Source of the DNA: an uncultured Rhodopila sp. | Lineage (GTDB): Bacteria > Pseudomonadota > Alphaproteobacteria > Acetobacterales > Acetobacteraceae | Direction: 5' to 3' | Length of the DNA stretch: 60,374 nt | Assembly (NCBI GenBank): GCA_903932145.1 | Contig: CAIZFE010000054.1 | Coordinates: 1 to 60,374, forward strand | In this document: positions 8,438 through 17,635 of the stretch, one piece after another | Layout: every line of letters starts with the position of its first letter | Position numbering within the stretch: the stretch's first letter is position 1 | Program-made: the position numbers and the translations under genes | The notes under the pieces: generated by a model | What the model saw: the letters and a program-made list of their open reading frames with translations, nothing else | Told to the model about the DNA's origin: nothing | The model's database searches: none

Positions 8438-9715
8438 ATGATCCACGCACGCCTGGCGAAAACCTGCTCCGGACGCGTCAACTACGCATGGATCACCCTC
8501 GGCGTGGTGTTCTTCGCCATGTTGGCCGGAGTCGGTGTGCGGGCCGCGCCGGGCGTGATGATCGTCCCTTTGCAGCAGGCGTTCGGCTGGGATGTGTCCA
8601 CCATCTCCGGCGCCGTGTCGTTGAACATCATCCTGATGGGGGCTACCGGGCCGTTTCTGACCGGCCTGATGCAGGTCATCGGCCTGAAGCGGACAATGAT
8701 CGGCTGCCTGACAATCCTGATGGCGGGCACCGGGCTGTCCACTTTCATGAACCAGCCGTGGGAACTGTTTTTGACCTGGGGCCTGATGGTGGGCATCGGG
8801 TCGGGAGCCGGCGCGGTCGGCTTCGCCGGGGCGGTCGCCAACCGCTGGTTTATCCACCGGGCGGGATTGGCGATGGGATTGCTGACCTCGGCCAATGCGG
8901 CCGGGCAGTTGATTTTTCTGCCGGTGCTGTCGCTGCTGGTGCAGCATTTCGGCTGGCAGGGGATATCGATCTGCCTGACCGCCGCCATCGCCTTCGTTAT
9001 CCCTGTGGTGATGCTGCTGCTGCCGGAATCGCCCGCTGCCATTGGTCTGCCGGCATATGGCGGCACCGCGGTCGTCCCGCTGCCGGCGTTCGCCGGAGGC
9101 AACCCGTTCGCCGTTGCCTTCGGTGCTTTCGGCCGCGCATCGAAGTCGATGGATTTTTGGCTGCTGTGCCTGACATTCGGGATTTGCGGCTTTTCCACCA
9201 ACGGACTGATCAATACCCACCTGATTGCTTACTGTGCCGACAACGGCATCAGCCAGATGAACGGCGCTTCCATCCTCGCCGTCATCGGCATGTTCAGCCT
9301 GATCGGCTCCACCGCGTCGGGTTGGCTGTGCGACCGCTACAGCCCGCGGGTGTTGCTGTTCTGGTATTACGGCCTGCGCGGCCTGTCGCTGGTGATCATG
9401 CCGTTCACCGGCTTCGATTCGCTTAGTTTGTCCGTGTTTTCCGTGTTCTATGGCCTGGACTGGGTCGCCACCGGCCCGGCGACATTTGCCCTGACCAATG
9501 AAGTTTTCGGCCGCCGCGATGCACCGGTGATCGTGTCGTGGATCTTTGCCGCACATCAGGTGGGCGGCGCGATGGCGGCGTTCGGGGCAGGGGCCGTCCG
9601 CAGCTTGTCGGGCAGCTATTTGATGGCGTTCATCGCCAGCGGTCTGGCCTGCCTGATGGCGTCCATGTTGGTGCTGCGGGTGACCCGCGGGGCGGAGCAG
9701 CCGCTTGAGGCATGA
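8438..9715 (+). CDS. MFS transporter
   Basis: 425 residues from the ATG at 8438, which has a GAGAAGA stretch before it; an upstream in-frame ATG at 8357 would add an unlikely hydrophilic extension. About twelve hydrophobic helices, with the MFS loop signature seen loosely in CDRYSPRVLLFW after helix 8. The sequence type (APGVMIVPLQQAFGWD, NRWFIHRAGLAMG) matches the OFA/monocarboxylate-like branch common in proteobacteria, often involved in organic anion uptake. Substrate cannot be assigned from sequence alone. Confidence 0.85.
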   Translation: MIHARLAKTCSGRVNYAWITLGVVFFAMLAGVGVRAAPGVMIVPLQQAFGWDVSTISGAVSLNIILMGATGPFLTGLMQVIGLKRTMIGCLTILMAGTGLSTFMNQPWELFLTWGLMVGIGSGAGAVGFAGAVANRWFIHRAGLAMGLLTSANAAGQLIFLPVLSLLVQHFGWQGISICLTAAIAFVIPVVMLLLPESPAAIGLPAYGGTAVVPLPAFAGGNPFAVAFGAFGRASKSMDFWLLCLTFGICGFSTNGLINTHLIAYCADNGISQMNGASILAVIGMFSLIGSTASGWLCDRYSPRVLLFWYYGLRGLSLVIMPFTGFDSLSLSVFSVFYGLDWVATGPATFALTNEVFGRRDAPVIVSWIFAAHQVGGAMAAFGAGAVRSLSGSYLMAFIASGLACLMASMLVLRVTRGAEQPLEA

Positions 9716-9839
9716 AATAGTAACGGGAACTTGATGCCATTTTTCGACTTTTGGTGTAATTTTTAGTTCAAGCTCCTGTGATTTCCGGCAGACACTGGTC
9801 TGCAATGATGGTTGCGCCTCGAACACTGCGTCGTCGTCG

Positions 9840-10706
9840 GTGAACGGCGGTATCATCCGTGTCGGCATCGCAGGATGGACGTATGCGCCGTGGCGCGGTG
9901 TGTTCTACCCGCCTGGCCTGAAGCCGGAACGTGAATTGCACTACGCGGCCAGTCGCTTTCGCACCATTGAGATTACCGGCACCTTCTACGGCATGCAGCG
10001 ACCGGAAACCTTCGCCGGTTGGGCTGACCAGGTGCCTGCGGACTTCGTGTTCGCGGTCAAAGCGCCGCGCGGCATCACCCATGTCGATCGGTTTCGCAAT
10101 GCTCAGGTGCCGCTGGCAAACTTCATCGCGTCCGGCCTGTTGCGGCTGGGTATCCATCTTGGCCCTATCTTGTGGCAGTTTCCGGCCAATTTGCGCTTCG
10201 ATGCCGACCGCATCGTGCCGTTCCTGAAGCTTCTGCCGCACGACACCGGCGCCGCCGCGGCCTTGGGACGCAAGCACGATAGCGCACTGCGCGCGCCGGC
10301 CTGGCTGGCCATCGATGCCGAACGCCGCCTGCGTCATGCCTTTGAGATCAACCACGATAGTTTTCGCTGTCAGGCGTTCATTGACCTGTTGCGTGCTCAC
10401 GATGTCGCTTTGGTTTGTGTCGATTCCGCGACGATGCCGCGGATGATGGATGTCACGTCCGATTTTGTCTTCTGCCGGCTGTCCGATCCGGCCGACCACC
10501 CCGCCAGTTTCTACGACACAGCCGGACTGGACACTTGGGCGCGACGCATCAATGACTGGGCTCGGGGCGACGAACCGCGAGATCCACAGCGGGTCGGTGG
10601 CGCGGCTCGGTCGCGAAAGCGCGATGTGTATGTTTACTTCGACCCGAGTAGGAAAATGCGCGCACCCGATCATGCCATGGAATTGATCCGCCGGGTCCGT
10701 GCGTGA
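9840..10706 (+). CDS. DUF72 family protein
   Basis: 288 residues, GTG start. The opening IRVGIAGWTYAPWRGVFYP and the later ITGTFYGMQRPETFAGWADQ are hallmark DUF72 sequences; the fold is a TIM barrel related to endonuclease IV-like proteins, but no biochemical activity is firmly established. VYVYFDPSRKMRAP, near the C-terminus, corresponds to the usual VYFNND region but is diverged. Standalone gene between an MFS transporter and a Nudix hydrolase, all on the plus strand. Cytoplasmic. Confidence 0.85.
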   Translation: MNGGIIRVGIAGWTYAPWRGVFYPPGLKPERELHYAASRFRTIEITGTFYGMQRPETFAGWADQVPADFVFAVKAPRGITHVDRFRNAQVPLANFIASGLLRLGIHLGPILWQFPANLRFDADRIVPFLKLLPHDTGAAAALGRKHDSALRAPAWLAIDAERRLRHAFEINHDSFRCQAFIDLLRAHDVALVCVDSATMPRMMDVTSDFVFCRLSDPADHPASFYDTAGLDTWARRINDWARGDEPRDPQRVGGAARSRKRDVYVYFDPSRKMRAPDHAMELIRRVRA

Positions 10707-10754
10707 CCCGGTCGCGGCCGTCGGCTAACATGTGCGTCAACAGCCACCAGGATC

Positions 10755-11558
10755 ATGAAAATGGAAGCCACCGCGCGACCCGCCGCCACTATTCTGCTGC
10801 TGCGCGACGGGCCAGCGGGGCTCGAGGTTTTTATGGTGGTCCGCCACCATGCGATCGACTTCGCCGCCGGTGCGCTGGTGTTTCCGGGTGGTCGCGTCGA
10901 GGAATCCGACCAGGAACTGGCCCTTCGCCCGGCCGATTGTCCCAACCCCGATGGGTTGGAAACCGATGCATTGGCATTCCGCGTTGCCGCCATCCGGGAA
11001 ACGTTCGAGGAGTGCGGCGTGCTGTTGGCACGATCGCGCGGATCGGACGACCTGATCGATGCCGATATTCTGAAGCGGCTGGAGGACCAGCATCGCGCCG
11101 CCCTGAACGCCGGGTCGATCGGTTTCGACGCGATGCTGGAGGCCGAAGCCCTTGTGCCGGCGCCGGACCTGCTGGTGCATTTCGCACACTGGATCACCCC
11201 GGTGCACCAACCCAAGCGCTACGATACGCATTTCTTTCTCGCGGCGGCACCGGCCGAACATCTGGCTGTGCATGACGGATGGGAGGCGGTGGACTCGATC
11301 TGGATCACCCCGGCGCAGGCCCTGGCGGATACCGAAGCGGGGCGCTTCAAGCTGGTGTTCGCGACCGCGAAGAATTTGGAAAAACTCGGCCGTTCCGCGT
11401 CGGTGAAAGACGCGATGGATGCCGCACGGGCAGCCACGGTGGTGACGGTGATGCCGCGGGGGACGAAACTGGAAGGCTCCAAACGGCTGATGCGGATTCC
11501 GGAGGAAGCCGGCTATGGCGGCAGTGAGTTCATTATCGATTTCCTGCCGGCGTCGTAG
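10755..11558 (+). CDS. Nudix hydrolase with split Nudix box (NUDT19-like)
   Basis: 267 residues, ATG at 10755 (a second ATG two codons on is possible). The Nudix box is interrupted: GGRVEES occurs at about residues 45-51, and RETFEECGVL at 81-90, separated by an insertion of roughly 30 residues containing conserved-looking Asp and Cys. This arrangement is typical of the NUDT19/RP2-like group, which hydrolyses CoA derivatives or other nucleoside diphosphate-linked compounds. The catalytic Glu pair in the REXXEE helix is intact. Ends with a short tail. Likely cytoplasmic housecleaning enzyme. Confidence 0.85.
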   Translation: MKMEATARPAATILLLRDGPAGLEVFMVVRHHAIDFAAGALVFPGGRVEESDQELALRPADCPNPDGLETDALAFRVAAIRETFEECGVLLARSRGSDDLIDADILKRLEDQHRAALNAGSIGFDAMLEAEALVPAPDLLVHFAHWITPVHQPKRYDTHFFLAAAPAEHLAVHDGWEAVDSIWITPAQALADTEAGRFKLVFATAKNLEKLGRSASVKDAMDAARAATVVTVMPRGTKLEGSKRLMRIPEEAGYGGSEFIIDFLPAS

Positions 11559-11828
11559 CCCGGGAACGCGGGCGCCTGACCGAGATCATACCGTGGACCC
11601 GGCATTCCGAACGGTGCGATGTGCCGCTGCCGCTGTCTGACAATAATTTTTGAAACTGTGGCCTCGGTCACATCCGGATCTCGTGTTCGACCGTAGAGTT
11701 TGTCCAGTCGCCGGCAAACGAAGCGCGAGATGTTTGATGTCATTTCGCTCTCAACCAGTTCGGTGGCTGATATTCGACCCCGGCCACGGGGGGAATGTTC
11801 GCGAAACCTGAACCGTAACGAGGGCATC

Positions 11829-12182
11829 ATGGCAATCGTAAAAACCGCTACTCCCGAACTACGCGGCATTTCCTTCGGCATAGCCGACCTGATGGTGTTC
11901 GCGGCCTGGTCGGAAGCATACGGAGTCCAGATGATGGTGCGTCTGGATCATGCGTCGGAGACCGAGGAGTACGAAGAGGTCCTGGCGTTCCATCCCGAAC
12001 CCGGCGGCCCGTGCCGGTGGATGATCTGGCGGGACGAACAGGCTGTGTTCGTGCAACCGCTTTTGGGGCGGACGCGTCGGTTCGCCAGCGTTACCGACGC
12101 GATTGGGGCCTTCGTGCCGGGTGGCGAACCCGTCCTGACGGATATCGCGGCGTCGCGTTGGCCGGATCGCAAGCCTCGGTGA
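11829..12182 (+). CDS. Conserved hypothetical small protein
   Basis: 117 residues from the ATG at 11829, preceded by a GAGGG site; an upstream start at 11700 would add a basic, low-complexity stretch. Mixed alpha/beta composition with no signal peptide or membrane segment. The stretch YEEVLAFHPEPGGPCRWMIWR followed by FVQPLLGR looks like a compact folded domain with many aromatic residues. I do not recognise the family with confidence. It faces the molybdenum hydroxylase gene, whose stop is 21 bases away. Confidence 0.6.
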   Translation: MAIVKTATPELRGISFGIADLMVFAAWSEAYGVQMMVRLDHASETEEYEEVLAFHPEPGGPCRWMIWRDEQAVFVQPLLGRTRRFASVTDAIGAFVPGGEPVLTDIAASRWPDRKPR

Positions 12183-12203
12183 GAGCAAGGATCCCGGGTG
12201 CGG

Positions 12204-14507
12204 CTAATTCGTTTTTTGCATTGCCTGCCACACCCGGCTGCCTGACGCGGGACCATTTAACCCGCTGATGCCGACCGCATCGGTGATGGCATTGGCGATG
12301 GCGGGGAACAAAGCAACCGCTCCGGCCTCACCGCAGCCCTTCACGCCGACCGGGTTGGTCGTGCAGCGCATGCTAGCAAATCCGAGGTCGAAACTGGGCA
12401 GATCGCCCGCGCGCGGCATCGCATAGTCCATGAAACTGCCGCTGATCGGTTGGCCGGATGCCGAGTCGTAAACCGCGTGTTCCAATAACGCCTGACCGGC
12501 GCCCTGGGCGATGGCGCCGTGGGCCTGACCGGCGGCGATCATCGGGTTGACGATAACACCGTAATCATCGACGGCGGTCAGCCGTTCCAGCGTCACCGAA
12601 CCCGTTTCAGGATCGACTTCGACCTCCGCGATATGGGTGCCGTTGGGGAACGTCATCGCCTCCCGTGTCCATTGATGGTAGGTGTCGAGCGTACCGGGAG
12701 CCTCGGCCGGCAGTTGCAGCAGCGCCACGGAACGGTCGGTCCCGGTCACGCGGAAGATCCCGTCCGCGAACACGATGTCGGTTTCAGCGGCCTCCAACAC
12801 GCGGGAGGCAATGGCTTTGCCCTTGGCGATAATGATGTCGGATGCCCGCCAGATCGCGGTGCCGCCCATGTAGGTGGCGCGCGAACTGCCATGACCGCCG
12901 CCCATCTCGATCAGGTCGGTGTCGCCTTGCTTCAGGTGGATGATGGCGTTGGGCAGGCCAAGCCGGTCGGCGAGGATTTGCGGCAGGGTGGTTTCGTGTC
13001 CCTGGCCGATCGTTTGCGTGCCGGTGATCAAGGATACCGTTCCGTCGGTTTCAAAACGAATATCGACGTTCTCGGTGGGTAATCCTCCGGTCGCCTTGAT
13101 GTGGCAGGCGAGCCCGACACCCCGGCGCTTGCCGCGATCCTCACTGACCTGGCGGCGGGCTGCGAAATGCGCGAGGTCGGCGTTGTCGATCGCTGCGTCG
13201 AAGGCGGCCCGGAAATCGCCGCTGTCCACCACGAAGTTGAACGCATTGGTCATCGGCATCTGGCGGACGAAGTTGCGGCGGCGGAGTTCGATACGATCGA
13301 ACCCGCATTGGCTTGCGGCAGCGTCGATCAGACGTTCCATGATGTTGACCGCCTCGCCGAACCCGGGGCCACGGGTCACGCCGATCGGCGTTGTGTTGGT
13401 CAGAACCGCTCTGATGTGTAACGACATCGCGGGCACAGTATAAACGGTGCCCTGTAAATGCGGGTATTGGTTGGTTTGGACGCCTCCGGAACCGCCGGCC
13501 ATGTAGGCGCCCAGGTTGGCGATACTGTCCACATGCAGGGCCAGGAAGTTGCCCTCTTTGTCCAGCGCCAGCGATGCCGTCGAAAAATGGTCTCTGGCCT
13601 GGTGATCGGACAGAAACGTTTCCGATCGTGTGGCGATCCATTTGACCGGCCGGCCGGTGCGCCGGGCCGCCCACAGGATCAGGGTGTGTTCGGCATAGGC
13701 GAAATTCTTGGCGCCGAAGCCGCCACCGACATCATGTGCAATGAAACGAACTGAGGATGGCGCAACCCCGAGCGCCCCAGCGGCGATGTCGCGGTTGCCG
13801 TGGATGTTCTGGCTGGAGACATGCAGGGTGTAGCGGCCATCGTACAGACCGACCGCGCCGCGTGGTTCCATCGGATTCGTCACGATACGATGGTTATCCA
13901 GTGTTATCGTCGTAACGTGAGGTGCGTTTTCGATTGCATCGGCGACTGCGGCGGTTTGGCCCCAATGCCAGTCCAGGCAAATATTGCCGGGAACTTCGTC
14001 AGTCAAAACCGGAGCGTTCGGTTGAATCGCTTCCAGCGCACGCGTTATCGCAGGCAGGGTCTCGTAATCAACGACGATCCGTTCGGCGGCATCGAGCGCC
14101 TGGTGTCGGGTTTCCGCGACGATCAACGCGATAGGTTCGCCAACGTAGCGAACGACTCCTTCGGCCAGCAGCGGTTGCGGTAGGAAGCGAAATGGTTCGC
14201 CGGTCTGCACGTTGGCCTCCACGGTCGGGCGCAGCTTGTGCAGGCCATCGGCGGCGACATCTTGCGCGGTGAGGATGCAAAGGACGCCGGGGCTACACAG
14301 GGCATCCAAGGCGTCGATCGCGACGATCCGAGCGTGCGCGTGCGGTGAGCGAAGAAACACCGCATGCGTGACGCCGTCGAAACGCACATCATCCAGGTAG
14401 GTGCCGTGGCCGGTGACGAAACGTGCGTCCTCCCGCCGGCGCGGCGCATCACCGATAACCGCTCGGTTTGCGTCTCTGTTATTCGAGCGGTCGGTCATTG
14501 GTTGCAC
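12204..14507 (-). CDS. Xanthine dehydrogenase/CoxL-family molybdopterin-binding large subunit
   Basis: 767 residues, the full length of CoxL-type subunits. An N-terminal ferredoxin-like fold domain carries GTYLDDV and LRSPHAHARI. The Mo-cofactor domain has HDVGGGFGAK, and the catalytic Glu of the GVKGCGEAG motif is at about residue 727. The active-site loop reads GVTRGPGFGEA, unlike the AYRCSFR loop of true aerobic CO dehydrogenases, so CO oxidation is unlikely; an aldehyde or N-heterocycle hydroxylase is more plausible. The FAD-binding (CoxM) and 2Fe-2S (CoxS) subunits that normally accompany it are not in this window. Confidence 0.88.
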   Translation of the reverse strand: MQPMTDRSNNRDANRAVIGDAPRRREDARFVTGHGTYLDDVRFDGVTHAVFLRSPHAHARIVAIDALDALCSPGVLCILTAQDVAADGLHKLRPTVEANVQTGEPFRFLPQPLLAEGVVRYVGEPIALIVAETRHQALDAAERIVVDYETLPAITRALEAIQPNAPVLTDEVPGNICLDWHWGQTAAVADAIENAPHVTTITLDNHRIVTNPMEPRGAVGLYDGRYTLHVSSQNIHGNRDIAAGALGVAPSSVRFIAHDVGGGFGAKNFAYAEHTLILWAARRTGRPVKWIATRSETFLSDHQARDHFSTASLALDKEGNFLALHVDSIANLGAYMAGGSGGVQTNQYPHLQGTVYTVPAMSLHIRAVLTNTTPIGVTRGPGFGEAVNIMERLIDAAASQCGFDRIELRRRNFVRQMPMTNAFNFVVDSGDFRAAFDAAIDNADLAHFAARRQVSEDRGKRRGVGLACHIKATGGLPTENVDIRFETDGTVSLITGTQTIGQGHETTLPQILADRLGLPNAIIHLKQGDTDLIEMGGGHGSSRATYMGGTAIWRASDIIIAKGKAIASRVLEAAETDIVFADGIFRVTGTDRSVALLQLPAEAPGTLDTYHQWTREAMTFPNGTHIAEVEVDPETGSVTLERLTAVDDYGVIVNPMIAAGQAHGAIAQGAGQALLEHAVYDSASGQPISGSFMDYAMPRAGDLPSFDLGFASMRCTTNPVGVKGCGEAGAVALFPAIANAITDAVGISGLNGPASGSRVWQAMQKTN

Positions 14508-14759
14508 GTCCTCGGGTTTCCCGGCCGGAAGTTTGGGCCGCGGGCGGGGTAGCAGGCAAGAGCCACAAAATTGACGGCCGTTAGCTGTTTGTTAACGTTT
14601 TTGCTGTTGGCTGGGGTGCGTTGACTTCCCCAACCCCGAGGACGCGATGCCAACCACCACCCAATCCCAACCGCCGCGAGGACACTTTCGCGGCATTTGT
14701 CGGGCAGCCCTCAGAACGGGCTTGCCATCCAGAACCTATTTTGGTACATGGAGATCAAG

Positions 14760-15110
14760 ATGACCAGGGACCTGAAGCCAATCCCGCTGGTCTTCTGGCG
14801 ATCCACAGCCGGTAACGAACCGGTGCGTGACTGGTTGAACGACTTGCCGCGCGACGATCAACGCACGCTCGGTCACGACATCGCCAGGGTTCAATTCGGT
14901 TGGCCGATCGGGTTACCGGTGTGCCGAGCGATGGGAAAAGGCCTTTGGGAAGTGCGCTCATCGCTTCCCAGCCGGCGAGAGGCGCGGGTTTTGTTTGGAT
15001 TTCACTGCGAGACGCTGGTGGCATTACACGCGTTTATCAAGAAGGGTCAGACGACACCGGATCAGGACTTAGCGCTTGCCTATAAACGGTTGAAGGATGT
15101 GACGACATGA
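14760..15110 (+). CDS. higB: HigB/RelE-like toxin (phage Gp49-like family)
   Basis: 116 residues. Start chosen at the ATG at 14760 because GGAG lies six bases before it; an ATG four codons upstream is the alternative. The sequence has the pattern of the Gp49-like/HigB family: FWRSTAGNEPVRDWLNDLP, then GKGLWEVRSSLPS and RVLFGF, and finally HAFIKKGQTTPDQDLALA. These toxins cleave mRNA at the ribosome. Its stop overlaps the start of the antitoxin gene (ATGA), the toxin-first order being typical for higBA. Confidence 0.88.
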   Translation: MTRDLKPIPLVFWRSTAGNEPVRDWLNDLPRDDQRTLGHDIARVQFGWPIGLPVCRAMGKGLWEVRSSLPSRREARVLFGFHCETLVALHAFIKKGQTTPDQDLALAYKRLKDVTT

Positions 15111-15397
15111 CCAAATCGGCGAACCCCCATCTCGGCTCCAGCTTCGAAAGCTGGCTGGACGAAAAAGGCATCCGCGAGGACGTGACCGCGGCGGCGATCA
15201 AAAGCGTGATCTCCGAACAGCTTGCCGAGGCGATGAAAGAAAAGGGCCTGACCAAGGCGAGGATGGCGAAACTGATGAACACCAGCCGGACTCAGGTGGA
15301 CCGGTTGCTGGACCCGACGAACGGCAGCGCGACGTTGGAAACGTTGTTGAGGGCGGCGAAGATCGTGGGGCGGGACCTGCGGGTGGAACTGGTCTGA
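15107..15397 (+). CDS. higA: HigA-like XRE-family antitoxin
   Basis: 96 residues with a helix-turn-helix in the second half: AEAMKEKGLTKARMAKLMN followed by TSRTQVDRLLDP, an XRE-type DNA-binding domain. The N-terminal half (FESWLDEKGIREDVTAAA) probably contacts the toxin. Translation is coupled to the toxin by the ATGA overlap. It should neutralise HigB and repress the operon promoter. This pairing of a Gp49-like toxin with an antitoxin ending in a long recognition helix is common on alphaproteobacterial chromosomes. Confidence 0.88.
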   Translation: MTKSANPHLGSSFESWLDEKGIREDVTAAAIKSVISEQLAEAMKEKGLTKARMAKLMNTSRTQVDRLLDPTNGSATLETLLRAAKIVGRDLRVELV

Positions 15398-15423
15398 TCT
15401 CACCGGCAAGTCCCGCCGTCCTA

Positions 15424-16110
15424 TCAGCCCCCGATAATCGTCGCCTTCTCGATCATCCGCTGCGCCCCTGCCGCCATCGTCGCACCCTGTTCCACCAGGG
15501 CCATGGTCTTGGCTTCAGCGGCGCGCACCTGAGCCAACCGGTCGAGAACGAGACGAAGCTTTGCCGCCGGGATCACCACCACGCCATCCGCGTCGCCGAC
15601 GATCACGTCGCCTGGTTCGACATGCACATCGCCCAACGTGATGGCCGCTCCGACGACACCCGGTCCGTTCATCGCGGGAGAGTTGGACTGAATGCCCTGG
15701 CAAAACACCGGCAATCCCGTGGCGATAATGCCAGCTTTGTCGCGGGCCAACCCGTCGGTGACGAACGCGGCGACGCCTTTGTTCTTCATCATCCCCGCCG
15801 CGATGTCGCCAAACACGGCCGTTCGGGTGTAGCCGTCATTCGCGACCACGATCACGTCGCCAGGCTCTGCCTCCGACAACGCGCCGAACATGGCCACGAT
15901 ATCCGCGGGATAGGCGAAAGCGGTCAGGGCCGGCCCGACGAACGACGCGTTCAATGGATCGAGCGGCTTGATGCGGTAGTCCAAAGCCCCGCGGCCATCC
16001 ATGGCATCCGCCAGATGTGAGGTTTGGGCGCCGCGAAACGCCTCGATCAGCGCCTTGTCGGGGCGGCGGAAGCCCCGATGGATCGTCAGCAGCGGTGGAT
16101 TATCGAGCAT
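15424..16110 (-). CDS. RraA-family protein (possible 4-hydroxy-4-methyl-2-oxoglutarate/4-carboxy-4-hydroxy-2-oxoadipate aldolase)
   Basis: 228 residues. RraA/HMG-aldolase fold: LADAMDGRGALD at about residues 32-43, VANDGYTRTAVFGDI, and VTDGLARD, which carries the Arg-Asp pair used to bind substrate and metal in aldolases. The GDVIVGDADGVVVIP stretch is classic. The presence of the aldolase Arg/Asp pair makes a pyruvate aldolase activity more likely than ribonuclease E inhibition, but the natural substrate is unknown. It lies alone between the HigBA pair and the phasin. Confidence 0.82.
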   Translation of the reverse strand: MLDNPPLLTIHRGFRRPDKALIEAFRGAQTSHLADAMDGRGALDYRIKPLDPLNASFVGPALTAFAYPADIVAMFGALSEAEPGDVIVVANDGYTRTAVFGDIAAGMMKNKGVAAFVTDGLARDKAGIIATGLPVFCQGIQSNSPAMNGPGVVGAAITLGDVHVEPGDVIVGDADGVVVIPAAKLRLVLDRLAQVRAAEAKTMALVEQGATMAAGAQRMIEKATIIGG

Positions 16111-16177
16111 GTCGTGTCCCTCAGGTTACCAGACTGGCCTGCCTGCCACACTGGCAAACCGGAGGGACGACGGCAAA

Positions 16178-16615
16178 CTACTTCTTGGACTTGTCGGCCA
16201 GCGCCTTGACTTCATCCATCGCCTCGGCAAAGCGGGCGTTCAACAGATGCACGGCCTCGGCGTTTGACTGGGTGATCAGGTCGCCGATCTCTTTCATGTT
16301 GCCAACCGCGCGTTCGTAGGCGTGCTTCAGCAGCTCGGCCTGTTTGGCGGCTTTCGCCTGTGGCGGTTCGACGGACGACATTGAGCGTACCGCCTCGGTC
16401 AGTTCCGCCATGTTCTGCTGCACGATTTCCATGTGCCGGCGGGCGACTGCCTGGGCGCCTTCAAGCGCGACTTTGTTGGCCGCCGTCAGGGTTTCCATGT
16501 TGCGGCGGCTGAGGTTAACGAATGCCTCCATGTCCGGCATCGCCGGCATCTTCATGTCAGCGAACATTTTGCCGAATTCGCCAAAGTCGGCCATTGATTT
16601 CGGGGGGAATGCCAT
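16178..16615 (-). CDS. Phasin family protein
   Basis: 145 residues, ATG preceded by AGGAG. Nearly all helical and Ala/Glu/Met rich; the region NLSRRNMETLTAANKVALEG followed by AQAVARRHMEIVQQNMAE is the hallmark of Phasin_2 proteins that coat polyhydroxyalkanoate granules. This suggests the cell stores PHA, although no PHA synthase is in the window. The C-terminal Lys-rich end (ADKSKK) is usual. Monocistronic, divergent from the FrnE-like gene. Confidence 0.9.
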   Translation of the reverse strand: MAFPPKSMADFGEFGKMFADMKMPAMPDMEAFVNLSRRNMETLTAANKVALEGAQAVARRHMEIVQQNMAELTEAVRSMSSVEPPQAKAAKQAELLKHAYERAVGNMKEIGDLITQSNAEAVHLLNARFAEAMDEVKALADKSKK

Positions 16616-16744
16616 CGGGTTGTCTCCTTATGCTGGTCCGGTTCGGCAACAGAGAAGACGTTAGGCGCCTCGGGCCGGAAAACCAAGCCGCATCGCGTGA
16701 CAAATCCATGCCGGATCGCCATGTTGGCGGAAAGGAGATCTTCC

Positions 16745-17485
16745 ATGGACAACGACAACATGGTCTGCGGCCCGGATGGCTGCGATGGTGAAGCAACAGA
16801 GGCAAGCCTTCCGAGGGCAGCCTCAGTCGGTACACGCATCGACATCGTGTCCGATGCGATCTGCCCCTGGTGCTATGTTGGCAAGCGCCAACTGGAGCGC
16901 GCTTTGGCAACCCTGGCGAAGGAGGGCCTGGAATTCCAGGTCCACTGGAACCCGTTCCAGCTCAACCCCGACATGCCGAAGGAAGGCCGCGACCGCGCCG
17001 CCTATCGCGCCTGGAAGTTTGGCAGCGCCGAGAAATCGGCCGCGCTTGATCAACGCCTTGTCGAAGCGGCGGCCGCTGTCGGCCTGCCATTCCGCGTTGA
17101 CCTGATGACCCGCACCCCGAACACCATCGACGCCCATCGCCTGATCTGGTTCGCCGGCCAGCACGGCGATCAGGACGCCACCATGGAATCGGTCTTCAAA
17201 GCCTATTTCATCGAAGGCCGCGACATCGGCGAGCACGACGTCCTGGCCGATTGTGCCGAACGCGCCGGACTGCCACGCCAGGCGGTGCTGGATTTCCTGG
17301 CCGGCGACCTGGCCGACGCCGAAATGCGCGCCGCCGATCAAGCCGCGCGCGAGGCTGGTGTATCCGGCGTGCCGTCCTTCTTCCTGGACGGCTACAGTCT
17401 GTTCTCCGGCGCGATGCCGGCCGAACATATCGCGGATGCCCTGCGTCGCGGACAGGCGTTGCTGCGCGAACGCAAGGCAGCGTAG
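16745..17485 (+). CDS. DsbA/FrnE-like thioredoxin-fold oxidoreductase
   Basis: 246 residues from the ATG at 16745, which has a strong AAAGGAG site; an upstream frame from 16697 lacks one. DsbA-like fold with DAICPWCYVGKRQL, placing the active cysteines at residues 40 and 43, and the cis-Pro loop in SGVPSFFLDG. No signal peptide, so cytoplasmic like FrnE of Deinococcus and related 2-hydroxychromene-2-carboxylate isomerase homologues. It has a Cys-bearing N-terminal extension (Cys8 and Cys13) that is not part of the usual fold and might provide an additional redox pair. Confidence 0.88.
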   Translation: MDNDNMVCGPDGCDGEATEASLPRAASVGTRIDIVSDAICPWCYVGKRQLERALATLAKEGLEFQVHWNPFQLNPDMPKEGRDRAAYRAWKFGSAEKSAALDQRLVEAAAAVGLPFRVDLMTRTPNTIDAHRLIWFAGQHGDQDATMESVFKAYFIEGRDIGEHDVLADCAERAGLPRQAVLDFLAGDLADAEMRAADQAAREAGVSGVPSFFLDGYSLFSGAMPAEHIADALRRGQALLRERKAA

Positions 17486-17575
17486 CGCAAAATACTCCAT
17501 CAGCGCGGCCGGCGGAAACAAACACGTTGCCCCGGCCTCCCGACGGACAATGATAGACTGTTTCGCGGCCGGGCG

Positions 17576-17603
17576 TTTACCACGCACGTTGTTTGCCTAT
17601 AGT
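17576..17603 (+). promoter_or_regulatory. Possible sigma-70-type promoter of metY
   Basis: TTTACC and TATAGT are separated by 16 bases, 33 bases before the metY start codon. Matches are moderate and based on eye only; alphaproteobacterial promoters are less well defined than the E. coli consensus. Confidence 0.3.
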
Positions 17604-17635
17604 GCGTCCCCATCCGATCAAGGGAAGCAAACGCC

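Noticed and set aside
8381..9868. A 495-residue open frame on the minus strand across the MFS gene
   Set aside because: It is antisense to a clear membrane transporter, and the translation is rich in Gln, His and Arg without any domain, as expected for a GC-rich shadow.
12204..14507. Aerobic carbon monoxide dehydrogenase large subunit
   Set aside because: The loop expected to hold Cys (AYRCSFR) is not present, and CoxM/CoxS are absent.
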